Origin: a virus | Virus record (IMG/VR): IMGVR_UViG_3300007760_000048 | Coordinates: 1-36,886 of that record | Direction: 5' to 3' (one strand) | DNA length: 36,886 nucleotides | Shown here: positions 7,712 through 17,476 of the stretch, piece after piece | Layout: every line of letters starts with the position of its first letter | Position numbering within the stretch: position 1 is the first letter of the stretch | Program-made: the position numbers and the translations under genes | The notes under the pieces: model-generated | Told to the model about the DNA's origin: nothing | The model's input: the letters and a program-made list of their open reading frames with translations, nothing else | The model's database searches: none

Positions 7712-8608
7712 TTAGGTGCCTTTTTTCCTTTCGGCACTGATACTTTCGGTAGATGTGGAGGTTCTGCGCTCGGAAGGTGGGCAATTTAAAAGTGCAAATT
7801 CGCCCTCATCAAGCATTGTTCTTTCGCGGGGGATTTTAATTTCCACTGCGTTTTCGCGAGTAACAACAGATGGCTTATCTTGATTAGGTCCTTCGCCAAC
7901 CAAATATGCCAAAACTCGAATGCTGATTTGTGACTCATACATGCGCTCATCTTCGCCCATATCCTCCACATTGCTGTCCGAAGAAAACTCGCTATCAATG
8001 AACGCCTCATAAGAGTGTCCATCTTTCTTTACAGTGAAGTAGTTGATATTGCCCGTTCTTGTCATGAATGGTTGCAACAAATCATTCATCTGTTGTTGAT
8101 ATTCTGTACGAACTTTAATAACATAGTTGGCATTAATGGAAACGGGGAATGGTATAGTTATGGTGTTATAGACAATTTTTTCATTCTTCCTCGGAAAGTT
8201 GATTTGCCCTGTAGCTCGCTTAGAATCGGCATTGGCAAAGTTTGCTGTCTTTGTCTGGTTGATTGCTCTGGTGATTTCAAATGCGCCCCCTTTGACGTCG
8301 GGGTTGGGGGGAATGTTTGCCCACGCAACGCCCTTGTCTGTAGGATCCTTCGCAAAACCAGATCTCTCCAGTGATATAAGAGGGAGGATCAGTGCACCTT
8401 CTTTATCTCTCATCTCTTTACTTCTCTTCGACTGATAAGCACGTTCAGCGGAAACCCAGATCACTGGAACTTTTTTGAAGCCTCGATTTGTAAGGGCGTG
8501 GAGGTCCATCTCCTCATTCAACCACTCGAACATCGCCACATCTACAGTTTCGATGGTTGAGGGCTCGTAGGTTACTACTGATACTTCTTCTTTTTTAGTG
8601 CTCGTCAT
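7712..8608 (-). CDS. Tail terminator / sheath stabiliser (gp15-like)
   Basis: 298 residues. T4 gp15 caps the finished tail, stabilises the sheath and joins tail to neck. The protein has the same run of features: KKVPVIWVSAERAYQ, then a LILPLISLERSG strand, TITIPFPVSINANYVIKVRT, the helix QQQMNDLLQPFMTRTG, and late strands MYESQISIRVLAYLVGEG. T4 gp15 shows the equivalent order (ITYASKEHF, LPRINLHLVDFSY, IYELSIFTRYEDD, EQILPYFQP, WSLTFEVNGWMYP). The ATG overlaps the stop of the preceding neck gene as TAATG, implying coupling. It is followed by a weak terminator and then the sheath gene. Gene order 13-14-15 as in T4 strengthens the call. Confidence 0.78.
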   Translation of the reverse strand: MTSTKKEEVSVVTYEPSTIETVDVAMFEWLNEEMDLHALTNRGFKKVPVIWVSAERAYQSKRSKEMRDKEGALILPLISLERSGFAKDPTDKGVAWANIPPNPDVKGGAFEITRAINQTKTANFANADSKRATGQINFPRKNEKIVYNTITIPFPVSINANYVIKVRTEYQQQMNDLLQPFMTRTGNINYFTVKKDGHSYEAFIDSEFSSDSNVEDMGEDERMYESQISIRVLAYLVGEGPNQDKPSVVTRENAVEIKIPRERTMLDEGEFALLNCPPSERRTSTSTESISAERKKGT

Positions 8609-11600
8609 TATTGCTCCTCTTCCTTGCTATAGAAAACGCTAGCATGCCAGTTTCCACCTTCATTAAAATAATATTTTTCCTCTTGCTCAAAATCACCCAC
8701 TGGTGCCGAGCCAGTCTTTCTTAAGTAAATAGCACGTCCACCGTAAGATGACGAATTTTCATGAAGCCCAACAAGAACTGCATAGTCCGCAGGCAACGTT
8801 GCATCCAAACTCAAAATATCACTCATATCGGGATGCAAAGATACTTGGGGCTCCTCGGAGGGACAATCTGAAAAGAAATGTGATGGGTGCCATACGCCAC
8901 CTTCATTGAAGTAAAACTTGCTAGGAATAGCAAAAGGAACCACCGGGTTGGATGAAGTTGCAGCTAGATAAAGAGTTTTACCAGTATAAGAAACTGAGTT
9001 GGTTGCATATTCCTGAAGAATGGCGCGATTAATTCCGCCTTCGCCATCATCAGATATCAGCATGATTCCTGATCCGATGCCTGCGACGGCGATCACCGTT
9101 GAGCTGCCACCAGCTGGCATATTCTCAACCTGATCGCTGAGGGAATCAATTTGTGTCTGCAGTCTGTTCTCTGTCTCCGTTAAGACATCGGGCAAGCCAA
9201 TGACGTTTTCGACGTCAACATAAGAGGCAGTTAGACCAGCAAGAGAGGGCATTCCCGGCGGGGTGTTGAACACAAAGCCTCCGTCATTGGGATCAACCTG
9301 TATTTTGTGTGTTCCTCCAAAAATGATAGAACCAGTAGAAACATATATATCTCTTACTTGCTTATCTATGGTGCCAATGTCATAAAGGTTGCCAGATGCC
9401 GGGGCGATATGTCCGTGGACTTCGATGCCTGATGCCGTTAGCGTGGAAACTGTCATATCATTTCCAACAAAAGAAGATGCGCTCATCGAGCCTGTATATG
9501 TCAGAACGTTGCCTGGGCCAGTGACAGAAAGAGTTCCCACTGCCGTTGTTCCAGAGACAAAATGTAGAGAGGAGCGGCGAACATAAAGGGCATTCCATGG
9601 TTTCAATAGCGCGCCCAGATCATGGCTAAATCGAGAATATGGTAAAATATTACCACTAGAATTTATTGTCCCCTCGAAATTATGAGAATCCAATATTGCC
9701 GATCCAAAATTCGTTGAACGTGAAACGTCAAGAGTTCCGGTGATTTCCCCATCACCTGTAAACTTGCCATCCCAAGAGCCAGTTACGCCGACTAAGCCAG
9801 TGCCAGAACCAACAAAGGCAGAAGCAGACATATCCCCGACAACATCAACGTTGCCCATAAAATTAACCTCGTCTTTGAAAACAGAGGTTCCTCCTGAGCC
9901 GGTTTGCAAGAAAGAACCCGTAAACTGGTGAGTATCTGTAAGAGAGTTGCCAAATGTAGTTGAGCCAGTATATGTAAGAACACTATCATCGCTGATCGAG
10001 AGTGTGCCCACATCCGTTGTGCCAGATACAAAATGTAGAGAACTGTGACCCACATAGAGGGTGCGCCATGGCTTGGATAAAGAGCCAAGATTGTGGCTAA
10101 ATCGGGCGTTGGGTATTAAGTTTCCACTTATGTCTAAGCTTCCCGAAAAGACATGAGAATCTGCGGCATCGGATCCAAAGCTAGTTGAAGTGGAGACATC
10201 CAAAGAACCAGTAATGGCTGCGTCCCCTGTGTGTTGTCCATCCCAATCGCCAGTTACACCAGTGATGCCAGAGCCGTCGCCAAAGAAGGCAGAGGCAGAA
10301 ATAGTAGAAGAAGCAGAAAGCTCAGTGAAGGATGCCGTAACACCATGAACCTCTTTCCACCTCTTGTCCGATCTTCCAAGCATTGAGCCTGTTAAGCCAA
10401 TAGCATCATTATAGGGGGAAAGTCCGCCGTAATCCTCCGTTTCGGTGGCGGTGACTTGGACGCGAACATCTTGGTTCCCGAAAGGGATTTCGCCAAGTGC
10501 ATTCAGGTGCAGCCCCTGTACACCATAAAAACCGCCTACTCGATCCAGTCGCATGACTTCAGTCGGGCTCTCAGGATTAGTGTCCCCCATGTAGAATGTT
10601 GCGACCATTCCGTCGCCGGCATTGAGGGTGTTTTCCGATACAAATTCAAATCCTTTGGCGCCGTCGTTTTTAGTTCTAAGTTGCCCATTGTTTCTAACCT
10701 CGAAGGCTGGTATGCCTCCGTGAGATAAATTGGATGCATGTTGAGCTGATGCACTGCCGACTTGAAGGGATCCCGAAAACTTGTGTGTGTCGGTAGATAG
10801 TTGTCCCATGCGGGTGCTGCCTGAGATGATGACGGTGCCGCTTCCTTCAATCGTTAGGCGTGGTGGCATCGTTGTTGCAAAAGATCCGTAACTGTCTCTA
10901 GTCCTAAAAATTAGAGAGTGGCCAACGGCTTCGTTTTGAATATTCAAATTAGAATTCTGGCCGCTGTTGTCGTATTGCCCTATCTTCGCTTCTCCTGCTT
11001 TGGTTCCATATGGAATTTCTTGTGCCTCCGAAGAAGACGCCACCATATAGATGCCTGGGCTATTGCCTACCGCAACCATAAGTCCCGGATTAATAAAAAC
11101 ACTTTCGTTGTAGTCTGACTTTTTGAAGACGTTGCTACTGAAAAAATCTTGATTGCCCAACTCCACATATCGGGATTCAATAACGGTGCGGCCACCGGCA
11201 GGATTGTTGACACCTCTGTCACCTCTGACTCCAAATACAAGAGCATCTTTCTCGTCTTGCGAGAGACTGCTAGAAGCGGTGCTGCCAGGATTATTAAAAG
11301 GATAAAAATTTTCAAGATTGGCGCCGAACAGGTGCCTATCTTGATTTGAAGATTGCTGAGAGTATAGAAGAAGGGTTCCGGAAGGATCCGCTGGAATGCC
11401 TCGATACCGGTTATCTATCGTAAACCGACCGCAGTAAGGAGGGGGATATTGAACACCTGTAAGTTCCGTTGCCATATGAAGCGCAGTGCTTTTGAACGTT
11501 ATGGAACCGCTAAAAACATGGTCGCCGTATTTGAAATCGGCATTGCCTCCGGTGAGTTCGAAATTGCCGTCGACTACCACGGATTCTCCGCTGGCCGGAG

Positions 11601-13305
11601 TTAAAGTGACATCTCCCGTACTGCAACCAAGTTTGAGGGGGCCATCGCCGGCAACAAAAAAGCTCGTGTCGTCATTATAAATGGCGCCGATCCTTGATCC
11701 ATCGCTTTGGAAATCAATAATACCGCCTGAAAGTTCGTTGTTCAGGGCGAGAGATGTATATCCCCCATAAGAGGGTGGCGACGTCGTGCCAATTCCAACA
11801 TCTCCCATCAAATGTACCTCATCTATAAATGTAGATGTTGCTCCTGAGCCTGTTTGGAGAATAGAACCAGTAAATGTATGAGTGTCTGTCATCAGGTTGC
11901 CAAAGCTCGTTGATCCGGACACATCCAGAGAGCCAGTTATGCCTGCATTTCCATCAAGCTGGCCATCCCAATCGCCTCCTCCTCCTGAAGAGTTGATTGT
12001 TATCTCGTCTGCAGTTGAAGTAAGGGTTATATTATCCCCCTCCACAAGAGTCTTCATGTTGAAATTAATTCCTGTCTTGTTTCTGAATACTCCTTCGCCG
12101 CTCCCCACATTGGACATGGTATTATCAACGCCGTCGGGGGTTATGATGTTGGCATTTTCGCATGCTGTAACTGAGTCTAGATCAAATTCGTTAACAGTTC
12201 CCTCGGCTTCCGAAAGCCTAAAGATGCCTTCACGCGCTCGAATGCAGCTTGCCACCACTTCAAATTTCTCGTCTATCTTCCCGAAAAGGAGCTTGGGCTG
12301 GCCCACAGTAATAATTTCATAAAGAATATTCCCATAAAGAACAAAGTCCCCCTCTCTCACGAAAAGGTTCTGGTCTTCAGTAAGTCTCCTTTTGTGGAAT
12401 TTAACTTCAATGGCTGATTTTCTATCTATACCAAAATTGGTTGTCGTTGTTTCACTCCCTTTCCACTCAACCGCTGCAAATACTCGGATGGGTGGCAAGA
12501 AGGTTTTATTTAGTGCCTCACCATATAATTCATGAAAATCAGAATTGGGGATAGAGATTGGAAAATATACAACCTGCTGGCCCACCACTCGTTCGAGAAC
12601 CTCATCATTAACTTGCTTAACTAAATTTGATTCTTTCCTCCCCGTAAATAGAGGCGGAGGGGGAGTGCCCGGTCTTTCGTATACCTCGCCACAGGGCTGC
12701 TCGCCTGAGCCTCCGGTGCTGGTGGTGTCTCCCGTTAAAACTCGTATTTCTTGGATGGGATCGCATGCGGGGGCTGTTAAGCGCGGATCATCATCTCCGT
12801 CGTCTGCATAAGATTCCGAGGGGAAAGTTCCGTCCCTTGCGCGAACACATTTTGCAGAAATTTCAATCTTTGAATCGGGCTGACCGAACAACAACTTTGG
12901 CTGCGCCAGCTGCACAATCTCATACTTCTGTTCGCCATACTGAATGAAGTCTCCCTCTCTTACAAAGAGGTTTTGGTCTTCGGTAAGGCGACGCTTGTGG
13001 AAGTGGATGGTAACTGAGGACTTCTTATCTATTCCGAAGCCAGTGGTGGCGGTTTCTTCGCCTTCCCATTCAGCGAGCACCTCAACGTGTACTGGTGGCA
13101 AGTAAGTTTTGTTAATTGCTTCGCCATAAAGTGGGTGAAAGTCTGAATACTTAATACTAATAGGATAGTAGAGTATCGAAGTTCCGATTACTCTTTCGAT
13201 TACCTCGTCGGTGACTTGTTTTACAAGATCTTTTTCTTTTTGCCCCGTAAAAAGCGGAGGAGGGGGGGCAGCTGGTTGTTCCCATTTGTTGTCGTTATCA
13301 GACAC
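8608..13305 (-). CDS. Neck protein with two gp14-like domains fused to a long fibre
   Basis: 1565 residues, GTG start (13303-13305) with AGGAGG seven bases upstream. Residues 15-161 and 215-362 are two copies of one domain, each beginning PPPLFTG and holding YGEA.NKT..PP, FGID.KS, HFHKRRLTEDQNLFVREGDF (FHKRR in both) and PKLLFG. The domain matches the layout of T4 neck protein gp14 (GED, FG, KEGDLIYF, FEI, then a strand-rich end). From about residue 395 on it is fibre-like: many TGSLDVSGSTSFG-type beta repeats and two copies of a segment RFSH(N/D)LG.L.KPW..LYV..SSLHFVSGTT. Two copies of a KFYFNEGGVWHPS module close the protein. It lies between gp13-like and gp15-like genes. T4 gp14 is 256 residues, so this is a fusion that would hold fibres covalently at the neck. 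Confidence 0.75.
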   Translation of the reverse strand: MSDNDNKWEQPAAPPPPLFTGQKEKDLVKQVTDEVIERVIGTSILYYPISIKYSDFHPLYGEAINKTYLPPVHVEVLAEWEGEETATTGFGIDKKSSVTIHFHKRRLTEDQNLFVREGDFIQYGEQKYEIVQLAQPKLLFGQPDSKIEISAKCVRARDGTFPSESYADDGDDDPRLTAPACDPIQEIRVLTGDTTSTGGSGEQPCGEVYERPGTPPPPLFTGRKESNLVKQVNDEVLERVVGQQVVYFPISIPNSDFHELYGEALNKTFLPPIRVFAAVEWKGSETTTTNFGIDRKSAIEVKFHKRRLTEDQNLFVREGDFVLYGNILYEIITVGQPKLLFGKIDEKFEVVASCIRAREGIFRLSEAEGTVNEFDLDSVTACENANIITPDGVDNTMSNVGSGEGVFRNKTGINFNMKTLVEGDNITLTSTADEITINSSGGGGDWDGQLDGNAGITGSLDVSGSTSFGNLMTDTHTFTGSILQTGSGATSTFIDEVHLMGDVGIGTTSPPSYGGYTSLALNNELSGGIIDFQSDGSRIGAIYNDDTSFFVAGDGPLKLGCSTGDVTLTPASGESVVVDGNFELTGGNADFKYGDHVFSGSITFKSTALHMATELTGVQYPPPYCGRFTIDNRYRGIPADPSGTLLLYSQQSSNQDRHLFGANLENFYPFNNPGSTASSSLSQDEKDALVFGVRGDRGVNNPAGGRTVIESRYVELGNQDFFSSNVFKKSDYNESVFINPGLMVAVGNSPGIYMVASSSEAQEIPYGTKAGEAKIGQYDNSGQNSNLNIQNEAVGHSLIFRTRDSYGSFATTMPPRLTIEGSGTVIISGSTRMGQLSTDTHKFSGSLQVGSASAQHASNLSHGGIPAFEVRNNGQLRTKNDGAKGFEFVSENTLNAGDGMVATFYMGDTNPESPTEVMRLDRVGGFYGVQGLHLNALGEIPFGNQDVRVQVTATETEDYGGLSPYNDAIGLTGSMLGRSDKRWKEVHGVTASFTELSASSTISASAFFGDGSGITGVTGDWDGQHTGDAAITGSLDVSTSTSFGSDAADSHVFSGSLDISGNLIPNARFSHNLGSLSKPWRTLYVGHSSLHFVSGTTDVGTLSISDDSVLTYTGSTTFGNSLTDTHQFTGSFLQTGSGGTSVFKDEVNFMGNVDVVGDMSASAFVGSGTGLVGVTGSWDGKFTGDGEITGTLDVSRSTNFGSAILDSHNFEGTINSSGNILPYSRFSHDLGALLKPWNALYVRRSSLHFVSGTTAVGTLSVTGPGNVLTYTGSMSASSFVGNDMTVSTLTASGIEVHGHIAPASGNLYDIGTIDKQVRDIYVSTGSIIFGGTHKIQVDPNDGGFVFNTPPGMPSLAGLTASYVDVENVIGLPDVLTETENRLQTQIDSLSDQVENMPAGGSSTVIAVAGIGSGIMLISDDGEGGINRAILQEYATNSVSYTGKTLYLAATSSNPVVPFAIPSKFYFNEGGVWHPSHFFSDCPSEEPQVSLHPDMSDILSLDATLPADYAVLVGLHENSSSYGGRAIYLRKTGSAPVGDFEQEEKYYFNEGGNWHASVFYSKEEEQ
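12220..12663 (-). repeat. Second copy of the gp14-like domain
   Basis: Encodes residues 215-362 of the neck/fibre protein. It aligns along its full length with 12823-13263. The protein match is high, with identical RRLTEDQNLFVREGDF, while the bases have diverged at many third positions, which indicates an old duplication kept by selection. Confidence 0.85.
12823..13263 (-). repeat. First copy of the gp14-like domain
   Basis: Encodes residues 15-161 of the neck/fibre protein. Each copy begins with a Pro-rich lead (APPPPLFTG here, TPPPPLFTG in copy two), so the linker was duplicated as well. Confidence 0.85.
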
Positions 13306-13316
13306 TTACTATCCTC

Positions 13317-14570
13317 CTATCCCACAAAAATGAGTAAGGGGATCTTTTGTTGAATTTTGTTAGCGTTATCAATCAGTTCGGCATCACTAGCCATCAACTG
13401 TCCGTATGTCATCTCATCAAGGATTGTCTTCAATTCTTCTCGAAGTTTATCTTGTTCTTCTCTTGCTTGACTAGCTAGGGCATCACCATTAAGAGTTACT
13501 GATTCTCCAGGTATAGGAATGGTAGCAAATTTGCTCCTGGTGAGTCCGAGAGTTTCTTTGCTTAAAGCCAAGCAGAAGCGACGTATCCATTGCTTTCCAA
13601 TTGCATTGATATTCTCATAAGGGACATTATCGAGCGGCAAAGTATTCATGTTGTTGATGCCGTCAATACCAATGTCCATATCTCCGTCCGAGTCCCAGTT
13701 GTTTCCTGGAATTGTAAACTCAAACCACATCTTTTGGATGTTATACGCTGAGGGGTTTGGAAAGATGCGGATCTTGTTGTTTCTAAGTTCATAGGAACAC
13801 TGAGACGTTCTGGTGTAGAGTGCGTCTTCGTATGCCATGGCTTGAAGTTTGTTCTCCCACACTGGTACCACCTGAAATGTGCTGTCGTCTGCATACTGTC
13901 CATACGACGTCAGGTTGCCAATAACATTTAGCCCACCCTGATACCCAAAGAAGCGCCACATGACGCGGGGAGTCTTGTAAAACACCTTCTTAATTAAGAT
14001 CTTTTTATTATCCACTGATCCACTAAATGAAGATCCGGATGCCATGATAATTTCCTGGAGATCATAATCTTGCTGAAGTGATACAATATCAAAAGAAGCA
14101 GAATATACATTAGCGCTTCCTCCAACATTTGCTTCCTGTGAAATACCATCGGCAACTCGACGTGCATAGGCATAATCAAACAATGGGTATTTTAAGCCAA
14201 CGTGCGAGCCGCTAAGAGAATCTTTTAGTGTTCCAGACAGCATCTCCCCTCGGTGATCAAAAGTCCCTGTCTGGGCGCCCAGTACGTCAGAGAGTATGTT
14301 CTTGGACTGGTGTATGTTTATAAGATATGAATACTCAAGACACGATTCTTCATATGCGGCATAAACACTTTCTTCTTTAATTTCTAAATCTAAGACATCG
14401 CCGCCCAATTTGCGGTAGGTGTAAGTCACCTGATCGACGGCGCCTGAAATAAAATCATCCGACGAATATACGTTTGTTGCAAGTGAACTCAGAACGTTGG
14501 TTGTCGTTCCCGTTACGGGTAGGACAGAAACACTTGAATTGCTTTTTGGGGTGAGAACAGGAGCAGCCAT
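13317..14570 (-). CDS. Neck (head completion) protein, gp13-like
   Basis: 417 residues. Binds the portal after packaging and closes the head for tail joining. The N-terminal part has AAYEESCLEYSYLINIHQ, like the helix ALELYGEYH in T4 gp13. The C-terminal part has KQWIRRFCLALSKETLGLTR, then PGESVTLNGDALASQAREEQ and DKLREEL, closely matching the order in T4 gp13 ([40 protein letters not shown]). Both proteins end in a hydrophobic stretch plus VG (IFVG here, ILVG in T4). Longer than T4 gp13 (309), with the extra sequence in the middle. The ATG has GCGAGGTAA upstream. It is first in the unit after the capsid terminator, then the gp14-like fusion follows after 11 bases. Confidence 0.85.
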   Translation of the reverse strand: MAAPVLTPKSNSSVSVLPVTGTTTNVLSSLATNVYSSDDFISGAVDQVTYTYRKLGGDVLDLEIKEESVYAAYEESCLEYSYLINIHQSKNILSDVLGAQTGTFDHRGEMLSGTLKDSLSGSHVGLKYPLFDYAYARRVADGISQEANVGGSANVYSASFDIVSLQQDYDLQEIIMASGSSFSGSVDNKKILIKKVFYKTPRVMWRFFGYQGGLNVIGNLTSYGQYADDSTFQVVPVWENKLQAMAYEDALYTRTSQCSYELRNNKIRIFPNPSAYNIQKMWFEFTIPGNNWDSDGDMDIGIDGINNMNTLPLDNVPYENINAIGKQWIRRFCLALSKETLGLTRSKFATIPIPGESVTLNGDALASQAREEQDKLREELKTILDEMTYGQLMASDAELIDNANKIQQKIPLLIFVG

Positions 14571-14589
14571 GCAGATTACCTCGCAGGAT

Positions 14590-14595
14590 ATTATA
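14590..14595 (-). promoter_or_regulatory. -10-like TATAAT upstream of gp13-like gene
   Basis: Minus-strand TATAAT ten bases downstream of the ACTACTTA box and about 20 bases before the gp13-like ATG, just after the capsid terminator. No -35 match at the usual spacing. Confidence 0.4.
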
Positions 14596-14605
14596 ATTCA
14601 CTTAG

Positions 14606-14613
14606 TAAGTAGT
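14606..14613 (-). promoter_or_regulatory. ACTAnTTA box upstream of gp13-like gene
   Basis: Minus-strand ACTACTTA between the capsid terminator and the gp13-like gene, 35 bases before the ATG. The spacing to the TATAAT at 14590-14595 (10 bases) is like that before the sheath and 110-aa genes (8 and 10). Confidence 0.45.
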
Positions 14614-14641
14614 TTATTTCCCAAGTAAAGGAAGCACAAAT

Positions 14642-14666
14642 AAAAAACCCGTCACAGGGACGGGTT
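14642..14666 (-). terminator. Intrinsic terminator after the major capsid gene
   Basis: Minus strand AACCCGTC-CCTGT-GACGGGTT: a perfect 8-bp stem with a 5-base loop, then TTTTA. It lies 27 bases after the capsid stop codon. Confidence 0.9.
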
Positions 14667-14692
14667 CTTTATATGTTATGTAATGTTTTAGA

Positions 14693-16402
14693 TTAGCCGA
14701 GTAGATCTTCTACAATAACCAAACCGTACATATCGGGACGCACCATTTTCTTCGCATAGCGAGTCATCACACCCTTTCTGGGTACGAAGTCTTCAGGCCC
14801 GAAGATGGTAGGAGTGACTTGCAGCGGCACATAAGGGGAGTAAACATATCCACTTTCGAGGAAGTTACTACCTTTACGTCCAACCAAAATCACGTTACGT
14901 GGGAAGTATGGATCAACCAGAATATCCCATTTACCGCTTAAGGTTCCGACGTTTACCGTACCAGCAGTTCCCTTGTCATCATCGTGAGTCACTTTGGCTC
15001 GGAAGCCTGCGGTGAATTCGAGGATGTTGGCAACTTCGGGAGAAGTAACCAAAAAGGTAGCTCCGCCACGCAACACTTTGCGGTGGATCTGAGCGGATAC
15101 GTCATTAACGACTTCGAGAAGCGTCTCGTACCATTCAGAAACCGTACCAGTGAAGTCGCCGGCGGGATCAAGTGCAGCACTTGTGTCACGATCAACAAAC
15201 TTACCGGGGCGTCGGCTCCAGTAGTAAGTGCTCGCTTTTGCACCTTGCACCAAGTCGTTCAGGATTTCCTGATCGATTTCGAGAGCAATTTGCTCAGACA
15301 GAATGCTTGTCAATTCAACTTCGGCGTCGAGGTTGTGATAAGCGTTCAAGTCTTGTCCCAATTCAGGGCTCCATTTTGCTTTCAACTTCTTGGTGATTGC
15401 GGTAACAGCAACACTATCCACTTTGATGTCGATCTCAGGAATAGCGTCAACTGCTTCTCCATTGAACGTACCGGGTCCGGGTGATTCGCCAGCACCTTCA
15501 AGTCCCCATGGGTCAGTACCAACAACAGAACCTAAAGCTCCGCCGTCCGTAAACTGATCTTTCAAAGGATATGACAACGTACCAGCTACGTCATTGATGT
15601 CACCACCAACGTCGCGGAAAGTCAAAGTCAAAGTATCGCCGTCCAAAGTCGTCAAACGACGAACAAGCGAACTACCAGACAATTCAGCGCCAGTTGAAGC
15701 CGAAAAATTGATATCGATCAAGTTTTCTTTATTCAAAAGGGGGTTGATATTAGGTGTAAGAGCAGAGATATCCAAAGACAGCTGTTGGCAATCATTGGTT
15801 TCTCCCATCAAATCGGGATCATAACGGATAGCTTTGCTTCCTGCGGCACTCATGCTGCCAGGAGCACTAGCGGTTGCAACAACCACACTTCCCGTCGCTG
15901 CTGTTCCAGTGGCGCTTCCGGTAGGTGAGCTGTAACCACTGTTCAAGTTGTAGAAACCTTCGTCTGCTGCAGCGCCAGTTAGCGTTACACCACCAGTAAT
16001 TTCAGAAGCCACACGGCCGCCACCATATACTGAATCTCCTGCTTCGTCACCCAATCCACGGTCACTATTTAAAGTAAAGTCCATGAAGAAGATGAGTCCC
16101 GAAGGAAGGCTCATAGGTTGTACGGATACTAAATCATTTGCAATCAATCCACCGAACACACGACGAACGATAGGAAATGCAACAGCTGCAAATCCTTCCA
16201 CATCGCCTGCGGCCATGGATGATGCTTCACGAAGAAGCTCCTTTGCTTGGTTTTCGAGTAAGCGACTCATATAGTTTTTGGATTGGTCAGTCGTCAATCC
16301 TTCTAAAAGTCCAGTTTGCTCCCACTTATTCTGCAGGGCAGCACCTTCCTTAGAAAGATCACGATCAACAATACCTTCAGTTAAACGTGTTAAAATAGAC
16401 AT
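14693..16402 (-). CDS. Major capsid protein (gp23-like)
   Basis: 569 residues. The segment FPIVRRVFGGLIANDLVSVQ with PMSLPSGLIFFMDF is the hallmark of T4-type gp23 (T4: MVRRAIPNLIAFDICGVQPM). The C-terminal half keeps the family pattern: LTSILSEQIALEIDQEIL, RGGATFLVTSPEVANIL, DILVDPYFPRNVILVGRKGS, YVYSPYVPLQVTPTIFGPED, and VMTRYAKKMVRPDMYG. The N-terminal 65 residues are helical and probably removed by the prohead protease; LLE at 48-50 fits the (L/I)xE cleavage rule. A Gly/Ala/Ser/Thr-rich insert near residues 165-200 is probably surface exposed. The ATG has AAGGAGA seven bases upstream. It follows the scaffold gene by 21 bases and is followed by a strong terminator. Confidence 0.96.
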   Translation of the reverse strand: MSILTRLTEGIVDRDLSKEGAALQNKWEQTGLLEGLTTDQSKNYMSRLLENQAKELLREASSMAAGDVEGFAAVAFPIVRRVFGGLIANDLVSVQPMSLPSGLIFFMDFTLNSDRGLGDEAGDSVYGGGRVASEITGGVTLTGAAADEGFYNLNSGYSSPTGSATGTAATGSVVVATASAPGSMSAAGSKAIRYDPDLMGETNDCQQLSLDISALTPNINPLLNKENLIDINFSASTGAELSGSSLVRRLTTLDGDTLTLTFRDVGGDINDVAGTLSYPLKDQFTDGGALGSVVGTDPWGLEGAGESPGPGTFNGEAVDAIPEIDIKVDSVAVTAITKKLKAKWSPELGQDLNAYHNLDAEVELTSILSEQIALEIDQEILNDLVQGAKASTYYWSRRPGKFVDRDTSAALDPAGDFTGTVSEWYETLLEVVNDVSAQIHRKVLRGGATFLVTSPEVANILEFTAGFRAKVTHDDDKGTAGTVNVGTLSGKWDILVDPYFPRNVILVGRKGSNFLESGYVYSPYVPLQVTPTIFGPEDFVPRKGVMTRYAKKMVRPDMYGLVIVEDLLG

Positions 16403-16423
16403 ATTATGTCTCCTTGTAGTTAG

Positions 16424-17476
16424 TTATTTAATCCCCGCCAGAAGTTTCCAACGGTTTTCATGGGGATTAGATATTTTTTGTTCTTTGCGTCGAGGCACTC
16501 TAATCGACGTATTGTTGCTAACTACTTCGCTAAGTGATTCAGGTCGTCCACGCCTCTTGGTGGACACCACTGTGCTTTGAAGTGTTTCGAATACAGTCTT
16601 TGCATGCTCAACTGTCTTTACTTCATGAAGTGCCTCGACAGCAATTTGTTTCTGTCGCTCATTCAAAGAGGCGGTCTTTAATACTTCGTTCGTATAAAGT
16701 AGTTTAGCATTTTGGAGACTGAGATTCTCCAACGTCGTTGCGAGCTTCCGAAGATTCTTCTTCTGCTCGCTCATTGTTGACAACAGTTTAGTGTTGTCGG
16801 TTTTGAAATTATCGTTTTGCACTTGGAGGGCTTTGATAGTTTCTAAAAGTTCTTTTTTCTTGCCGGCGATCTTCTTAAGATCGATTGATTCGGTTGTGAC
16901 AGTTCCATATCCCGCATTGGGACCTTTCCAGTTTGGATCGTCTTCTGGATCTTCTTCCTTGTCCGTGTCCTCTTCCAGTGAAACTTCTTCAACGGTTTCA
17001 TTCTCCTCAAGAGTTTCTTCTGTTTCGCCAAGAAGTTCGGCAATGACGGAAGCTAGTTCATCTTCTTCCAGCGCGAGGGGTTCTTCCTCATCTTCGATTG
17101 CTGGTGCCAGTTCGGTTTCGGTATTTTCCAAGTCGTCAATGGCAGGCTCTTCATCAGCAACAATTGCTGCAAGTCCTGGTAAATCAAGGACAATTTCCTC
17201 ATCTTCGTCTGGGCATGGACAAGCATTTTCTCCAGGAGCAGCACCAAGGGGTAGATCCATTGCAGTCGGATCTTCTACGGGGGTGGCGTTGTCTGGGATT
17301 CCCATGTCCATTGCGTCTTCGTCAGCCAAGTCTTCGTCCTCTGCTTCGAGGATGCTCTCCATCACCTTCTTAACTTCAGGTGCGTACTTCTCGACAATTT
17401 CGGCTTCCGCGTTCTTTAAAGCTGCTTCTTTAAGCGCCTTGGCATCAATAATTGCTTGTTGTAACATATTTGACAT
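16424..17476 (-). CDS. Prohead scaffold protein (gp22-like)
   Basis: 350 residues, directly upstream of the capsid gene, the usual scaffold place. The N-terminal helix LQQAIIDAKALKEAALKNAE is of the type seen in gp22-like scaffolds of marine T4-like phages. Residues 45-190 are extremely acidic (runs of Asp and Glu), then KKIAGKKKELLETIKALQVQ and further leucine heptads form a coiled coil, and the end is basic (RRGRPESL, RVPRRKEQK), probably the capsid-binding tip. SILE near residue 44 fits the (L/I)xE protease site. The product would form the inner core and be degraded during maturation. The ATG has CGGGAG upstream. Confidence 0.85.
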   Translation of the reverse strand: MSNMLQQAIIDAKALKEAALKNAEAEIVEKYAPEVKKVMESILEAEDEDLADEDAMDMGIPDNATPVEDPTAMDLPLGAAPGENACPCPDEDEEIVLDLPGLAAIVADEEPAIDDLENTETELAPAIEDEEEPLALEEDELASVIAELLGETEETLEENETVEEVSLEEDTDKEEDPEDDPNWKGPNAGYGTVTTESIDLKKIAGKKKELLETIKALQVQNDNFKTDNTKLLSTMSEQKKNLRKLATTLENLSLQNAKLLYTNEVLKTASLNERQKQIAVEALHEVKTVEHAKTVFETLQSTVVSTKRRGRPESLSEVVSNNTSIRVPRRKEQKISNPHENRWKLLAGIK

